From positions 225,001-289,000 of the forward strand of contig JACEVL010000130.1 of the NCBI GenBank assembly GCA_020284085.1: 64,000 nt of DNA, read 5' to 3'. This document shows positions 11,121 to 22,385 of the stretch, in pieces. The first letter of the stretch is position 1; each line of letters opens with the position of its first letter. Below the pieces are notes generated by a model. That model searched no databases. It worked only from the letters and a program-made list of their open reading frames with translations, and was not told the DNA's origin. This DNA is from Aporrectodea caliginosa. Taxonomy: Eukaryota > Annelida > Clitellata > Crassiclitellata > Lumbricidae. The position numbers and the translations under genes were made by a program.

Positions 11121-11780
11121 TTGTCTGCTGTAAAGAAATGTTACTTTCTGCTGCTATACTGTAATCAGGTTCCACTGTGAAGAGCCGTAATGTGATCATG
11201 TTCATGTTAAGTTACCCATAAACTTGGAAATTTGCTTTCAACGTGAATCTTATGATCATACAGCTATAAAACTTTTCCATCCTCAAAAAATTATTTCATT
11301 GGTAGTGTGACGTGTTTGTAAACATTGAAATCTTCAGTAATGCAGCTGAGAAAGGCAATAAAGTTGTTTAATACCTGCAGCTGGGTTGTCAGAACGTGGG
11401 AGAAACCCTACTAGAGCTCACTGAACCGTGAGACTGTCACTAGATATTTGATTTATGGTAGGTACTAGCTAGTACTAGTCAGCTAGAGGGTGAGTTTCGG
11501 TGTGGCCAGGACACATTTCACTCACGACCTGTAGAGTTATTTTTAAAATGTCTTCATTACTGAAAACCTTTTATCGAAACGAATTTCAGCCAACTTCAAA
11601 AGTAGTTTGCAATGTGCAGTTAAAAATTTTAACAGTTTAAATTTTGTGTGTGTGTGTGGCATGATCATAATTTTTTTAGTCAATTGTGATTTTCTGCTTT
11701 AATTGTCTTTTAGCTTCTGCCAAATATTAATTGACATTTGAATTTAGTTGGTTCCTTATAACCTGCTCCTTGGGCTCTGT
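11121..11780. other. no gene seen
   Basis: Low-complexity-poor, AT-rich sequence with no supported feature apart from a short GT run at 11,646-11,657. Confidence 0.4.
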
Positions 11781-11786
11781 GGTGGC

Positions 11787-11832
11787 TTGTGGGCCAGTGC
11801 ATATTTTAACGGATTTGCACTACAGCGCCATT
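11787..11832. mobile_element. fragment of the 3.1-4.1 kb TIR family
   Basis: GTGCATATTTTAACGGATTT followed by CACTAC matches the terminus seen at 4048-4085. No partner end was found nearby. Confidence 0.5.
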
Positions 11833-11867
11833 GATCGATAACTTGTCTAGGCACTGTTTGCTTACCA

Positions 11868-11940
11868 ATGATTCATTCATTGATTCATTCTGAGAATTTA
11901 TATAGCACCTCTTGAAGATACCTACTCAGAGGTCTCTGCC
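11868..11940 (-). mobile_element. non-LTR retrotransposon 3' tail
   Basis: ATTCATT units followed by TTTATATAGCACCTCTTG, the same terminal motif as at 11,069, in the same orientation. Confidence 0.65.
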
Positions 11941-12319
11941 TAGCATGATGTTACGCTTCATTACGAATGAATATAATTATTACACCAGTTGGCAAAACAA
12001 TGCACAGTAAGCTAAAAGACTAACCAGTGATGATGAACGCTATGTTCTTAATTAACTTTGTAATTAGTGGTGCTAAATCAATATAAAAACAATTTCTAAC
12101 TATCTGGGCACTGTTTGCTTACTGTGGACCATTTTGTTCTTAATGAACTTAAACACCAGCTGGGCATGGGTAGGAAGTGCTTGTGATGAGCTACTCTAAA
12201 GGGACTATATGAAGTGCCATGATATACACAAACTATTAAGAATGTGCCAGAAGGATGGGCCATGGTGCATTGACAGTGGGTGAAGCCCATTGAGTGCATA
12301 ATGGTTATGAGCACTCTAG

Positions 12320-12565
12320 CTACATAAGTATCTGCTCTTTCCAGACATTAATTTAAGGAGTGCAGGTCACAGGATGTGATTTTGACGCTGGCTTAATTAG
12401 GATCTGCTGTTTCTAGACATTACTTTTAAGAGAGAAGGCCACAGTGATACAATTATGATTATGTTGGTTGTGCTTAGAAGACAGTTAACGTCCAAGAGCG
12501 TTCTAGCTAAATTAGTATCTGCTCTTTCCAGACATTACTTTTAAGGATGTGGATGACACCGCATG
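12320..12565. repeat. three imperfect direct repeats
   Basis: TATCTGCTCTTTCCAGACAT or a close variant, followed by TA(C/A)TTTTAAG, occurs at about 12,329, 12,400 and 12,517. The spacing is irregular, so this is a decayed local duplication rather than a clean tandem array. Confidence 0.6.
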
Positions 12566-14060
12566 TGTCGGATTGCGTATGCACTTGCCTTTCAACTCTG
12601 TCTTCTGAGTTCAAATCCTGGTTTGTCATCATGTGAAAATTATAGTCAACCATTAGGTGGTCCAGGTATTAAATTCTCTTTGTCCTGTTTGCACTACAGC
12701 TAATAAGGATCCTTTCAACTCCAGGGACTGGTTTAATACTTGTAGACATATACATGTATACAAATGCATCTCACCTGTACCTTGCCTTTACCTCACCTTT
12801 ATCTCTCCTCACCTTGCATTGCGCTTTTGAGGGGCTTCCTAAAATGCTCTTTTATTATAAAAGTCCCTATATGGCAGCTTATCTGATGACTTCCACTGTG
12901 ACATTATCGTGTTGCATATATATATATAGCATCAGCTAATGCAGGCATCGGTAGCTTCTTTTAACAGAGTGCCACCCTAAGAGCAGCTCAGACAGAGGCT
13001 GTTTGCCAATCATGGGCTAACTTTTGCAGATTCATTTGCCCTTGAAAATAGACCATATTAATTAATTTTATTCAAACCAAATATTGCAGAATAACCGTTA
13101 AGGTATATGGGATAATTTTTATGATGAAAACCTAATTATCCTAATACCTACAGTCCTACACTACAATAAAGAATATGTTTTAATTTAATCAGTTTTAAAA
13201 ATACATAAAACGCATAAAAGGTTCCCAAGTGCCAGGTACAATGCCAATATAAAAGACATGTCAAGGGTCTGTTCAAAGGTCCCCAGGGGCTGTATGTTGT
13301 CCACCTCTGTGCTGTATCCATACATACATACATACGTATGTTATACTGGATGTCTTACCTCTCCTTAGTTTACCGTAATACCGTATCTTTCCTGGCCTTA
13401 TGTTACACCGTACCTTGTACCATATCTCACCTTGTTTTACACTGCTTTGCATTATATATTATACCTTATGTCATGCCTTACGATTCTTACCTTGCCATAC
13501 CTTATATTCCTAACCGTATACCATAACTTCCCTTTAGTTTCCGTTACCTCGTAAGTCTTGGGTGGTACTCTGAAATGACCTTTGTGGCGAAGGAAGGCAG
13601 AACTTCCATGACCTGCAAAGGGTGTGGTTGACACTTTGCTCTTTCTGTCTGGATATATCTCTCAAATCTCTAATTACTCAGTGGCCCTCTTGTGACATCC
13701 TCAGGAAGCACTGACAGGAAACGAATACCGAACAGCAGAGGACGCTACTTGACCATTTCTGTTAGAAATCTCTATGTGGGTGGGAGGAAGGAAGGAAGGA
13801 AGAGTGTGGTGGCGGCAATTTTTAGATTATTTTTTATGCTAAGTTTTTCACATGCCAATCTATTATTAATATCATGACAATGTTGAAAAGATACTGTACA
13901 CTGTGCTCAGTGAAAGATTGACACTCCTTGATAAGAATTAAACCAATTAAAGGCCTTTTGAAGAAGCAGCCACTGACGAGAATTAGAGATTGGTCTTTCG
14001 TGTGGGAGGTTCTCCAAAGGTGCTTATCAAATATCCTGATGCATGCATACTTAACGGTGC
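12566..14060. other. no gene seen
   Basis: A pyrimidine-rich ACCTTA/CCTTAC stretch spans 13,355-13,550. No coding exon is supported. Confidence 0.4.
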
Positions 14061-14067
14061 ATTAGAA

Positions 14068-14185
14068 TCAATCAATCAATCGCAATTTATATCACGCCCA
14101 TTCAAGGTCTCTACTGAGAAGAGCGAAGGCCTCAACTTAGAGAAAGAAGGAAAGGCAGACCAAGACTTCAAGCTGGATAGATAAT
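14068..14185 (-). pseudogene. non-LTR retrotransposon 3' end, minus strand
   Basis: A (CAAT)n run is followed by TTTATATCACGCCC. The minus-strand translation resembles the end of a non-LTR ORF2 (SSLKSWSAFPSFSKLRPSLF). It is a truncated remnant. Confidence 0.55.
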
Positions 14186-14384
14186 AACTTGGACTTACAC
14201 TACGGGAAGCAATGGACCTGACAAATGACGGAGGAAAATGGAGATAATTTGTTCTTACCCATCGCCGCCAAATGGCTGGCATCAGGTACTGATGACAATG
14301 ATGATGTAACCTTATGTTATGTTTGTTTAAACGTTTTCATATTTATTATTCATATTGACATATATGTATACCACAGTATGATTA

Positions 14385-14565
14385 CAAGTCATAGTATGAA
14401 CGGATGATTGCAAATTGTTACAGGAGTTGAATTTAACCGTTTGGCAGCCATGTAAGTCGCCGATCACGTCCTACTCCTCATTTTACCAATGCCACCTTGC
14501 AAATGAAAAGCTGAGTCGACCTTTGGGAGGGTAGCGGGAATCGATCCCAGGTCCATGCTGATCTG
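14385..14565. repeat. dispersed repeat, copy A
   Basis: This segment contains blocks that reappear in inverse orientation at 16,430-16,610 (GATGATTGCAAATTG... TTTGGCAGCCATG... GCTGAGTCGACC) and in part at 37,960-38,035. It is probably an old interspersed element of unknown class. Confidence 0.6.
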
Positions 14566-14604
14566 CTCTTTGCGCCAGAGTGTTACCATTATTGTATTGT
14601 ACTG

Positions 14605-14860
14605 TATTTTGTTTGTTAATTTATATAGCGCCACTCACAGCAGTGACCATTCAGTAGCGCTCCCAGTGCGAGAAGCCCTAGAGAAGAAGGTTTTTAGGAG
14701 GGAGAAGGCTGTAGGAAGAGACCCAGAAAGAATTGTAACACGTAGAGAGGACGGAAGGGCATTCCATAGGGAGGGCCCAATAGGGGCAAAAGATCTAGTT
14801 TCGGCCATAGTGGTCCTAACTATACCATTAACTAACATTACCCTAAACCCCACTCATGTT
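14605..14860 (-). pseudogene. non-LTR retrotransposon ORF2 C-terminus and 3' tail
   Basis: The minus strand encodes APIGPSLWNALPSSLR followed by a helix ending LLKTFFSRA. This is the W-N-x-L-P-x-x-L-R plus L-K-x-x-F arrangement found after the reverse transcriptase domain in many CR1/Rex/Jockey-type LINEs. At its 3' side (plus 14,617-14,630) is the ATTTATATAGCGCC terminal motif. The copy is 5'-truncated: the reverse transcriptase itself is absent. Confidence 0.75.
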
Positions 14861-15900
14861 ACCATGGTACCATTGTCCTTCCGTTCCCTACCAGTGAATG
14901 TTGTCCATTACCTTTGGTTGACCGTGTTTTACCGTTGATCAATCTGAATGCGTCGGTGGTATATGCAATAAATGCGTCTTTGCTTTCCTGACCTGGTGCT
15001 TGTTCTCTTTGACGAGGGGCTATGCTGATCGAAGGCGGCGTTTGGTGCCACCGAGTCTTGAGATGATGCGGAGAGAGCATCAGTTGGCAGCTGCTGCTGT
15101 TTCTCCTGCATCTTGGTCAGCAGATGTTTTCATTCCAGGTGGAGGGAGAGGAGAGGCAGGGAGATGAGAGGCAGGCGTCGGCTCTGCATCGTTTGATGGT
15201 TGCATCATCATCGCTTACAGGGCGTCGCTCCTCATCTCATCTTCTTCTGCTCCAGCAGCTGATCCCGCCCTGGCTCCAACCCCATTCCAGCCTACGAACC
15301 CTCGCCCTTCCTCGCCATCCACTTGGTAAACACCCTTTCAATCCACCCGCAAACTCCTCTCCCCTCAATCCGCCAAACTCCCTCTCGGTCCTCCCAGGAA
15401 ACTCCCTTTCTATCCATCCGGCAATCTTTCCTTCCCTCATTCCACCCACCAAACTTCCATTCGTTCCGCAAAAAACGCCTTTCACCTTAATCTGAGTATA
15501 AGAAACTTTCTTTCAATAGCACCTTTTTCTCCCATCAATCCACCCTCAATGCCCTGAAAAAACCATCATTTTTCAACGCGCGAAAACAGCACCGGCAGTC
15601 AGACTGACCTGACTGCCCTCCCCCTTAGTCCAACCAACCATCACCCTCCCAATGTACAAGAATGACTGCAGCTGAGCTGTTATGCATCTCTATGAGAAAT
15701 GTGTAATGTACGCAATGCAGTTTAATGGTAAATTTGTCTCTAAGACATGTAATGTTACAGAACATTTCTGTTGCTAGGAGGAGGAGGAGGAGATAGAGGA
15801 GATATGATTGGTTATGGTGGCGGTGATGGTGGTGTTGCTGAGGGTAGAGGTGGCTTAAATTTGTGATGATGGTTGTAGTGAGGATGATGGTGGGGCGGCA
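14861..15900. other. no confident gene; proline-rich open stretch
   Basis: An open frame at 15,124-15,495 (plus) is rich in Pro, Ser and Leu with no recognised domain. The opposite strand is also open over much of the region. A minus-strand segment at 14,930-15,110 looks somewhat codon-like. Neither has clear splice context, so no gene is called. Confidence 0.3.
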
Positions 15901-15957
15901 TTGTGGTGTATCAGTGTAGTAATTTTCAGTTTAACGACACTGATAACAAAGATCATT

Positions 15958-16010
15958 AGCATCGCCCTCCTCCTTCATTCAGGCTTGGGACTGGCACCGC
16001 AAGAGTTCCA
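15958..16010. repeat. dispersed repeat (CAGGCTTGGGACTGGCA)
   Basis: The block TTCATTCAGGCTTGGGACTG recurs at 59,610-59,648, so it is interspersed. Class unknown. Confidence 0.5.
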
Positions 16011-16424
16011 GCAGTGGCCGAGTTTGGCTTTGTGGTGGTGGTGGTGTGAGGTGGTTTATAATGGTGGAGGGACTGGTGGGTGGTTTATAATGGTTGTGGT
16101 GGTAGTAATGGTGGTGGTGGTAGAGTATTGCATGACTAACCAGACGTGTTTGTCTGATGGCTGTCTTTAAACAGACAAAATGTGTAAATATTAAGAGATT
16201 TGTCTGGCATCGTTTTCTGATTTATGTCTGTCGGTCAGTGGCCATAAAAATAGACAGACAGACAGCAGACATGTATCCTCCACGGTGTTTATGTTTACAT
16301 CTATCTGCCAGGTGTGCACAGGTGGATTGCTCTGTGCCTTTGTTCGACCATGCAATGTTGTGTAATTTATCTTTCTTACCTTACCCATTGGGGAGGGGTT
16401 TAGGGTAATGGTAACACTCTTGCA

Positions 16425-16612
16425 CGAAGAGCACACGGACGTGGGATAGCTTCCCACTACCCTCCCAAGGGTCGACTCAGCCTTTCATTCGTCAGTTGGT
16501 GTTGGTAAAATGAGCAGTAGGACGTGATGGGCGCCTTGCATGGCTGCCAAACAGTTAAGTCAACTTCTGTAATAACTTGTGATCATCCACTCATACTATG
16601 AATTGTAATGAT
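16425..16612. repeat. dispersed repeat, copy B (inverted relative to 14.4 kb)
   Basis: CTCCCAAGGGTCGACTCAGC, TTTACCAACACCAACTGACG in complement, and CATGGCTGCCAAACAG match the 14,385-14,565 copy in reverse order and orientation. Outside this copy, a nearby AGGGTTTAGGGTAATGGTAA block matches 14,838-14,870. Confidence 0.6.
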
Positions 16613-17390
16613 ACTGCGGTGTGTCAGTGTGAAACGATAAAAACAAAGATTATTATTGTTATTATTATTTTTATTCTGTACGTAAATTTACCATCAATTC
16701 TTACATTACCTAACCATCTTGTTCTACTTTCATACCTTAGTTTAAATCTTCAATTTCGTCTTCTGTACTTTTTATACTTGCCTTCATTCCTTACCAATTC
16801 TGACCTTACCTGTCTTTCGATTTTGTTTCGACTAATGCCTCTGAAAAGGTTGGTTCCTGTGGCTTGACTCTTTCAGGCACCGTATGATTTTCAAGATTAC
16901 AATATCCATACTTTACTCATTATGGATGTTAGGAATGAGACATATACTTATCACCAACACTTGAAGGCTGTTCTTTTTCACTGGGGCTTGGCTGGGATCA
17001 CCTCTTGGTGGATATCTTGATGGGACAATGTGAATGTTCTCAATGAATGAATGAATTACCTTTATTTACCATCATAATATCTTACCTTCGTTACTTTGCC
17101 TTTTTTCATAGTTTTCTTGTAAACCTTACCTGATCTATCTTACTTCATTGTGTCGTCGGGTAAACTATTGGTACAAAAGATTAACTCATCTGCCGTTCTG
17201 ACGGAGGCTTTTGTGCAGTTTTTATGAAGCGATTTATGAGAACCACAAAACGTGGCGTGAGTGTTTGTTTATTTTGGGCTGAATTGGTGGGGAGGGAGGA
17301 CGGGCTGTGAGAGTCATCATGATGCGCTTTATTGCGGATGATCTATGGCGCCACACACAATTGAATAAAACCTCTTTATAGAAATTCTGA
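16613..17390. other. no gene seen
   Basis: AT-rich with ACCTTAC-type pyrimidine stretches. A minor ATGAATGAATGA run lies at 17,044-17,056. Confidence 0.4.
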
Positions 17391-17394
17391 TACA

Positions 17395-17612
17395 GACCGA
17401 TAGGCAGACAGATAGGCAGGCAGATGCACAGACAGACACATAGACAGACAGACACAGACATACATACAGACATACATACAGACACAGACAGACACATACA
17501 TACATACATACAGACAGACACACACAGACACACACAGACAGATGCACACACAGACAGATGCACACACACAGACACACACACACAGACAGACACACAGCCA
17601 GACACAGACAGA
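17395..17612. repeat. (CAGA)n/(CATA) microsatellite
   Basis: CAGA, CACA and CATA tetranucleotides in one long imperfect array. Apparent minus-strand frames of 85-155 codons here are repeat artefacts. Confidence 0.95.
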
Positions 17613-18069
17613 CGGACAAAAGGTGAGAGACATACTGTTGAAATAGAAAGGACCTTATCTAATGGTGCCCGCATGATGCCAGCACGCTCAGAGCCCCACA
17701 AAACGAAGGCTGGAGGGACTGAGTTTGAAATTCTCTATCAACTGCTAAGCAGTAATTATTTTATCTCTCCATTGCTATTTCAGGCTATTAAGCTCTTATT
17801 GCGCCACGTGGGACTCAGTTATTAGGCCAACTTTATTGGCCAGTATCGGTATTGCCGTCATCACCGCCAACGTGTATGTCTGAGCGGTCCTTTATAGAAA
17901 ATTGTTGTCTGACCTTTTGATTTCACAGCAACTGTCGGCGTTCCGGATGTATCCTGGTCCTACTGATTAGTTTACGAGTTGTGGGCTTTGTCAGGAAGAC
18001 TAAAATACATTCATCAAAGTATTTAAAGATGTTGGGTTTGTTTCCTCAATTGCTGTGATCCCTTAGTCC

Positions 18070-18878
18070 CATAGTTGTAAAAAACGTTTCTTTCGTTTTT
18101 TATTTTTTCCAAAAAACGTCGTTTTTTTCGTTTTTTATTTCTCGTCTCGTTTTTTTCCGTTTTTTATTTTTTATATGTAACTTTATTTAGCTATTCACTG
18201 TCTGTTACTATTTGTTTAATTTTATTTTTGTCTGATATCCCTTATGTTGTCTCCGTCTTTTCAAGGATTCATCTAATTTACGTCACTATTTAGTGTCATC
18301 AGTTGAGAAATAAACAGCACAGTTCAGGAAATGAAATTTATAAAAGTTATTTGAACTTCTAAGTTATCCAGAATGCGAAATGTTGTCTTTGTACTCAGTA
18401 ATCTCTGATTGACTGAAAAACTGACGGATATTACTTCATATTAAGTTCTTATATAAGTCAGAATTGTAAGTATAGGCCTATGTACAATTTTTAATTAAGT
18501 ACACTCCATACTTACAAAGTTTAGTTTTTAATTGCTTATGTCAGCATGGACTTATGTGGACTTATGTATGCAATTTAAATTTGAAAAGATTTCAATATTT
18601 TTAATTTCTCAATTTCTTTTTAAACCACTCATGAAAAAAAAATAATTGTTGTAGATTAGGCTACTGTTATTTGGTATTTACTAATAAAGTTATGTTATTT
18701 GCTGATTAAAATTAAATTGTGTAAACAAGGTTATTAATTTGAATGCAGTAAAAGATGTAGCAAAGTCAAATTATTTTCTTTTCCGTTTTTTTCTCGTTTT
18801 TTTTCGTTTTTTATTTTTTTCAATAAAACGAGGTTTTTTTCGTTTTTTATTTTGATTTGACCGTTTTTAACAACTATG
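18070..18878. mobile_element. hAT-type non-autonomous element, 809 bp
   Basis: The terminal inverted repeats are CATAGTTGTAAAAAACG on the left and its near-complement CGTTTTTAACAACTATG on the right. Both sides are flanked by the perfect 8-bp duplication CTTAGTCC (18,062-18,069 and 18,879-18,886). An 8-bp duplication and a CA...TG terminus are typical of hAT transposons. Both subterminal regions are runs of CGTTTTTT(A/T)TTT, in opposite senses near each end. No transposase frame survives, so mobilisation would have been in trans. Confidence 0.88.
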
Positions 18879-19194
18879 CTTAGTCCTTATTGAAAGGTGA
18901 CAGGGAGGGCAGTAAATCTGGGTTGGGGCTAATTCTTTGTGGTTCGTTTCCACCCCTTAAAATGTGTTCTTTATTTGGTATTCCAAGTAACTGTCCTAGG
19001 TGCTTCCCATCATATGCTGTCTTTCCATAGTCTTTAAGTAACTATCCTTAGGTACTTTTCATAAAATGTTGTCTTCCCATATTATTTCAAATAACAATCC
19101 TTAGGTACTTCCTAAATAATTCTGTTTTTCTATATTATTTCAAGTAACTTAGATACTTTCCAAGTTCCCATAAAGTGCCATATTTCTATATATT

Positions 19195-19310
19195 TCTTCA
19201 GGTAACTTTTCCAAGTAACTTTTTACTTTTCCCAGTAACTTATTACTTTTCCAAGTAACTTATTACTTTTCCAAGCAACTTTTTACTTGTCCAAGTAACT
19301 CTTTTTTACG
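19195..19310. repeat. degenerate tandem repeat (CCAAGTAACTTTTTACTTTT)
   Basis: About five tandem copies of a unit near 20 bp. Looser AAGTAAC copies extend back to about 18,980. Confidence 0.8.
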
Positions 19311-19534
19311 TGACTTCTCGTATGTCTTTGTCTCACTGTATGTCTACACTAATCTGCATATTGCATAATTTATGAGGAACCCTTGATCTCATCTTTTGGT
19401 CCATTTTAGCCAAATGCTATCAAGGAGACGTTGACTTTTTTGTGTCAGCCGCATTTTGCTAATGCCTTTGGTACATAAACGCAGAAATATGTCTGCTTTG
19501 CTATTGGTTCTTCATATTTTCTGCCTGACTACCA

Positions 19535-19975
19535 GTGAACAAGGTCACTTGAAGATGACAGTGAATAAGGTCACACAAGTGTGACAGTTGAAAAGGTAAC
19601 ACGAGAGTGACAGTGAATGAAGTCACACACAAGTGTGCCTGTTAATGAGGTTACGGGGGGGGGGGGGTGTGAGTGAGGTAACATGAGTGTGACAGTTGAT
19701 AAGGTAACACAAGTGTGACAGTGAATGAAGTCACACATAAGTGTTCCTGTTAATAAGATTACTTGGGTGTGACATTAAGTGAGGTAACACGAGTGTGACA
19801 GTGAGGTTACACAAGTGGGGCATTGAACGAGGTCACTTCATGATTGGGACAATTACCACCTTCACTCGAATGTGACAGTTATTGAGGTCATTTCAGCCTG
19901 ACAGTGAGAGAGGCCACAAGGACCTGAAAGTGAATGTGGTCCCACAAGTGTGACACTAAATGAGGTTATTTAGTG
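19535..19975. repeat. degenerate minisatellite with AGGTCAC/GTGACAG core
   Basis: Units of roughly 25-30 bp with the pattern GTGACAGTGAATGAGGTCAC then ACAAGT repeat at least a dozen times with substitutions. A G homopolymer interrupts at about 19,655. Many units carry AGGTCA or AGGTAA hexamers. Confidence 0.85.
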
Positions 19976-20350
19976 CTGAACGCTTTTGAAGGAACTTAGT
20001 TGAGCAATTGTCTCCTACCAATCGAAAATAAAACCAAACAACAGCTGATAAACAATAGATTATATGATTAACCTCTGTAGTGTTTGCTTTGTTTATGGCA
20101 GCCACTCAAAATAACTCCTAGTACATGTGCATTGTCTTTCTTCTCTGTTATATATATGTGTCAATTATTCTGATTGTTTTAATTATTTCCAGGAATAATG
20201 GGCTGGGTTTTTCCAAACAGAGAAGGAGGAAATTCTTAAACAGATTTCTAAAAATGTGGGCTGAAGTTGTCTAGTTATTTTATCATTCTTAATTTTAATA
20301 TTTTTGTATTTTCATGTTTATTTTATATCTGTTTAAAAATGTATTTTCAT

Positions 20351-20829
20351 TAGGGCTGCGGATTTTAACGATTAATTAATCGATTAATCGTTAACAATTT
20401 TAATCGATTAATATCGGCTTGCTTGATTAATTTTCTATTAATTTTTTACTTATTTTGTGACATCAACTGACCTATTTCCAGAATAAACAACATGGCGAAC
20501 AGTAATAATGTGAAATATTTCAGTGGAAAATTAAGCAATCATTTTGCATTTAAGGTAAATGCTGAGGGAAAATTCGAAGATGGCGAAATTATTGAAGATT
20601 TTTTTAGATAGAAAGTAGTTACTACTGACTACATTTCGCAGTTTGACAATTGAACTTTAACATGTCGAATGATTGAACGATTTTGCAGTGTAGGCCTATA
20701 TATAATACAGTCTAAACAGCTTTTCACGCTTTATTTAACATGGGCCAAATTAATCGAATTTAATCGATTAATCTCGATTAAATTTCGGAAATTAATTGAT
20801 TACAATTATTTTAATCAGTACCAGCCCTA
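20351..20829. mobile_element. hAT-type non-autonomous element, 479 bp
   Basis: The ends TAGGGCTG and CAGCCCTA are inverted repeats. They are flanked by a perfect 8-bp target duplication ATTTTCAT (20,343-20,350 and 20,830-20,837). The inner flanks are rich in AATCGATTA palindromes at both ends (20,374-20,425 and 20,750-20,815), which could form extended hairpins. A 39-codon frame inside resembles a transposase N-terminus. Confidence 0.9.
20492..20611 (+). pseudogene. remnant of hAT transposase N-terminus (BED-like)
   Basis: A 39-codon frame starts MANSNNVKYFSGKLSNHF and continues AFKVNAEGKFEDGEII before a stop. The pattern W/Y-x-(H)F-x-F-x-x-x-x-x-G-K is that of the first half of a BED zinc finger in hAT transposases. 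The Cys/His half is missing. It fits its position inside a hAT element, but the assignment is inference. Confidence 0.5.
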
Positions 20830-20839
20830 ATTTTCATTT

Positions 20840-22200
20840 ATTGTATGTTAGGATTTTTCATCCTCTTTCAGTACATCTGCTTTTCGTTTTTGGCATGACC
20901 ACAAATTTTGAATTGTATTTATAGTAGGCTATAAACCAAAATTGTAAGGAATTCAGAATATGGTGATTTAAACCTTGAAGCTTGATATGACTATGATTGC
21001 TTCCTCATGCTTATTATATATAGGTCTATGTGTGTACTTTGTACCCTGATATTTAAACTGAAAAGCTTGGCCTATTTGATCAAGCTGACTAGAACCACCC
21101 ATGATTAGATGCATCCTAAAGTTTCTCCTTATATTGTCTTCGATTGAAGTCTTGTTAAGGACTGAAAAGGAAGGGTCTATCACCTAAGATACCCACACTA
21201 GGAGCTTATCAGTGCTGGGTGCTGGTTAGAGTCAATGTAATAGCCCTGCAGAGATTTCGACAGGGGTCCCAAGCCCCACCCTGGGCCAGTCCTGGTGGAA
21301 TTGAGTCAAATATTGCCACTTCTTTTATTCATGTTGTAGGCTTGTGGATTATTTTTGATGAAAATATATCTCACTGGATACTGATTTAGCTGTTAAGAAA
21401 TGGTGGCTGTAAAGAATTGGTCACTGACTATGCCTTGCCAATTGCAATGGTTATAATTATTATAGCCCAGAGTAAATTTCTTCTGAACCACTCTTCCAAG
21501 TCCAACTCATCTTTTGTTACGTTTTGTTATGTGTTGCTACTTGCTACCTTATGTGTTTTTATATCACTAGGTTGTCTTTTGTGTTAAATGACGTGGCACT
21601 CATTAAAACGGGCAGCGAGGGGGGAGGTGTGAAGGATCTCACCCAATCAATTCATGGGGCTTTTGTCCAGGGGAGGTTATCCGGGGGGGCTTATGTCCCG
21701 GTCTACCGATCTCTATCCCTACCCATAATGCAAAGTAAGCATTTGAGACCCGTGAGAGTTTTAGCGAAGGAACCTGGACCTGTGGACCATGTATACCTGC
21801 CCCTATATAAGACCACAGAGGCTAATTATGCCTTTTGCCTCTGTAATTACACAGTTGATTAATTGGTTTAGTGGCATTAAATTCAGTGAACTGTGTCGAG
21901 GGTGAATGTGTTGGCATCGTCTTACACCTGCAGTGACTCCCACTCTGGATCCAAAAATCTCTCTACAAGACAATAGATTGGAGAGAATTTCTCCTCAGCA
22001 GATATTTTTTTCTGTTTGATGCTCCATTATCCAGTCTGGTCTTTGATCTTCTCATTGAAAGCGCCTAAAGTTCCTTGCCTGGCTTTCCTTACCCATTAAC
22101 CTCTTACCCTGGCTTATCCGACCTTTCCTAATGTACCTTTATTTATCATACCCTACCTTTCTTATCTTATTTTTTACCTTACCTTACTTACCCTGGAAAA
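20840..22200. other. no gene seen
   Basis: An open frame at 21,524-21,862 has no recognisable domain and no splice context. The sequence at 21,600-21,830 is GC-richer than its surroundings with a TATATAAG near 21,814, but no gene is supported. Confidence 0.35.
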
Positions 22201-22203
22201 TTA

Positions 22204-22385
22204 CCTTTCTTTCCTTTCCTTTCCTTTCCTTTCCTTTCCTTTCCTTTCCTTTCCTTTCCTTTCCTTTCCTTTCCTTTCCTTTCCTTTCCTTTCCTTGCCT
22301 TGTCCTTGCCTTGCCTTGCCTTGCCTTGCCTTGCCTTGCCTTGCCTTGCCTTGCCTTGCCTTGCCTTGCCTTGCCTTGCCTATCA
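22204..22385. repeat. compound (CTTTC)n-(CTTGC)n pentanucleotide microsatellite
   Basis: About 18 CTTTC units (22,204-22,294) change to about 17 CCTTG/CTTGC units. The change is sharp, so one array probably arose from the other by a single substitution that then spread. Confidence 0.95.

Noticed and set aside
15124..15495. 123-codon Pro/Ser/Leu-rich frame as a gene or exon
   Set aside because: Low-complexity CCxxxC-rich sequence. The opposite strand is also open, and no convincing splice site brackets it.
21524..21862. 112-codon frame as a gene
   Set aside because: No recognised domain, no splice context, and GC-rich low-complexity composition. Kept only as an unexplained block.
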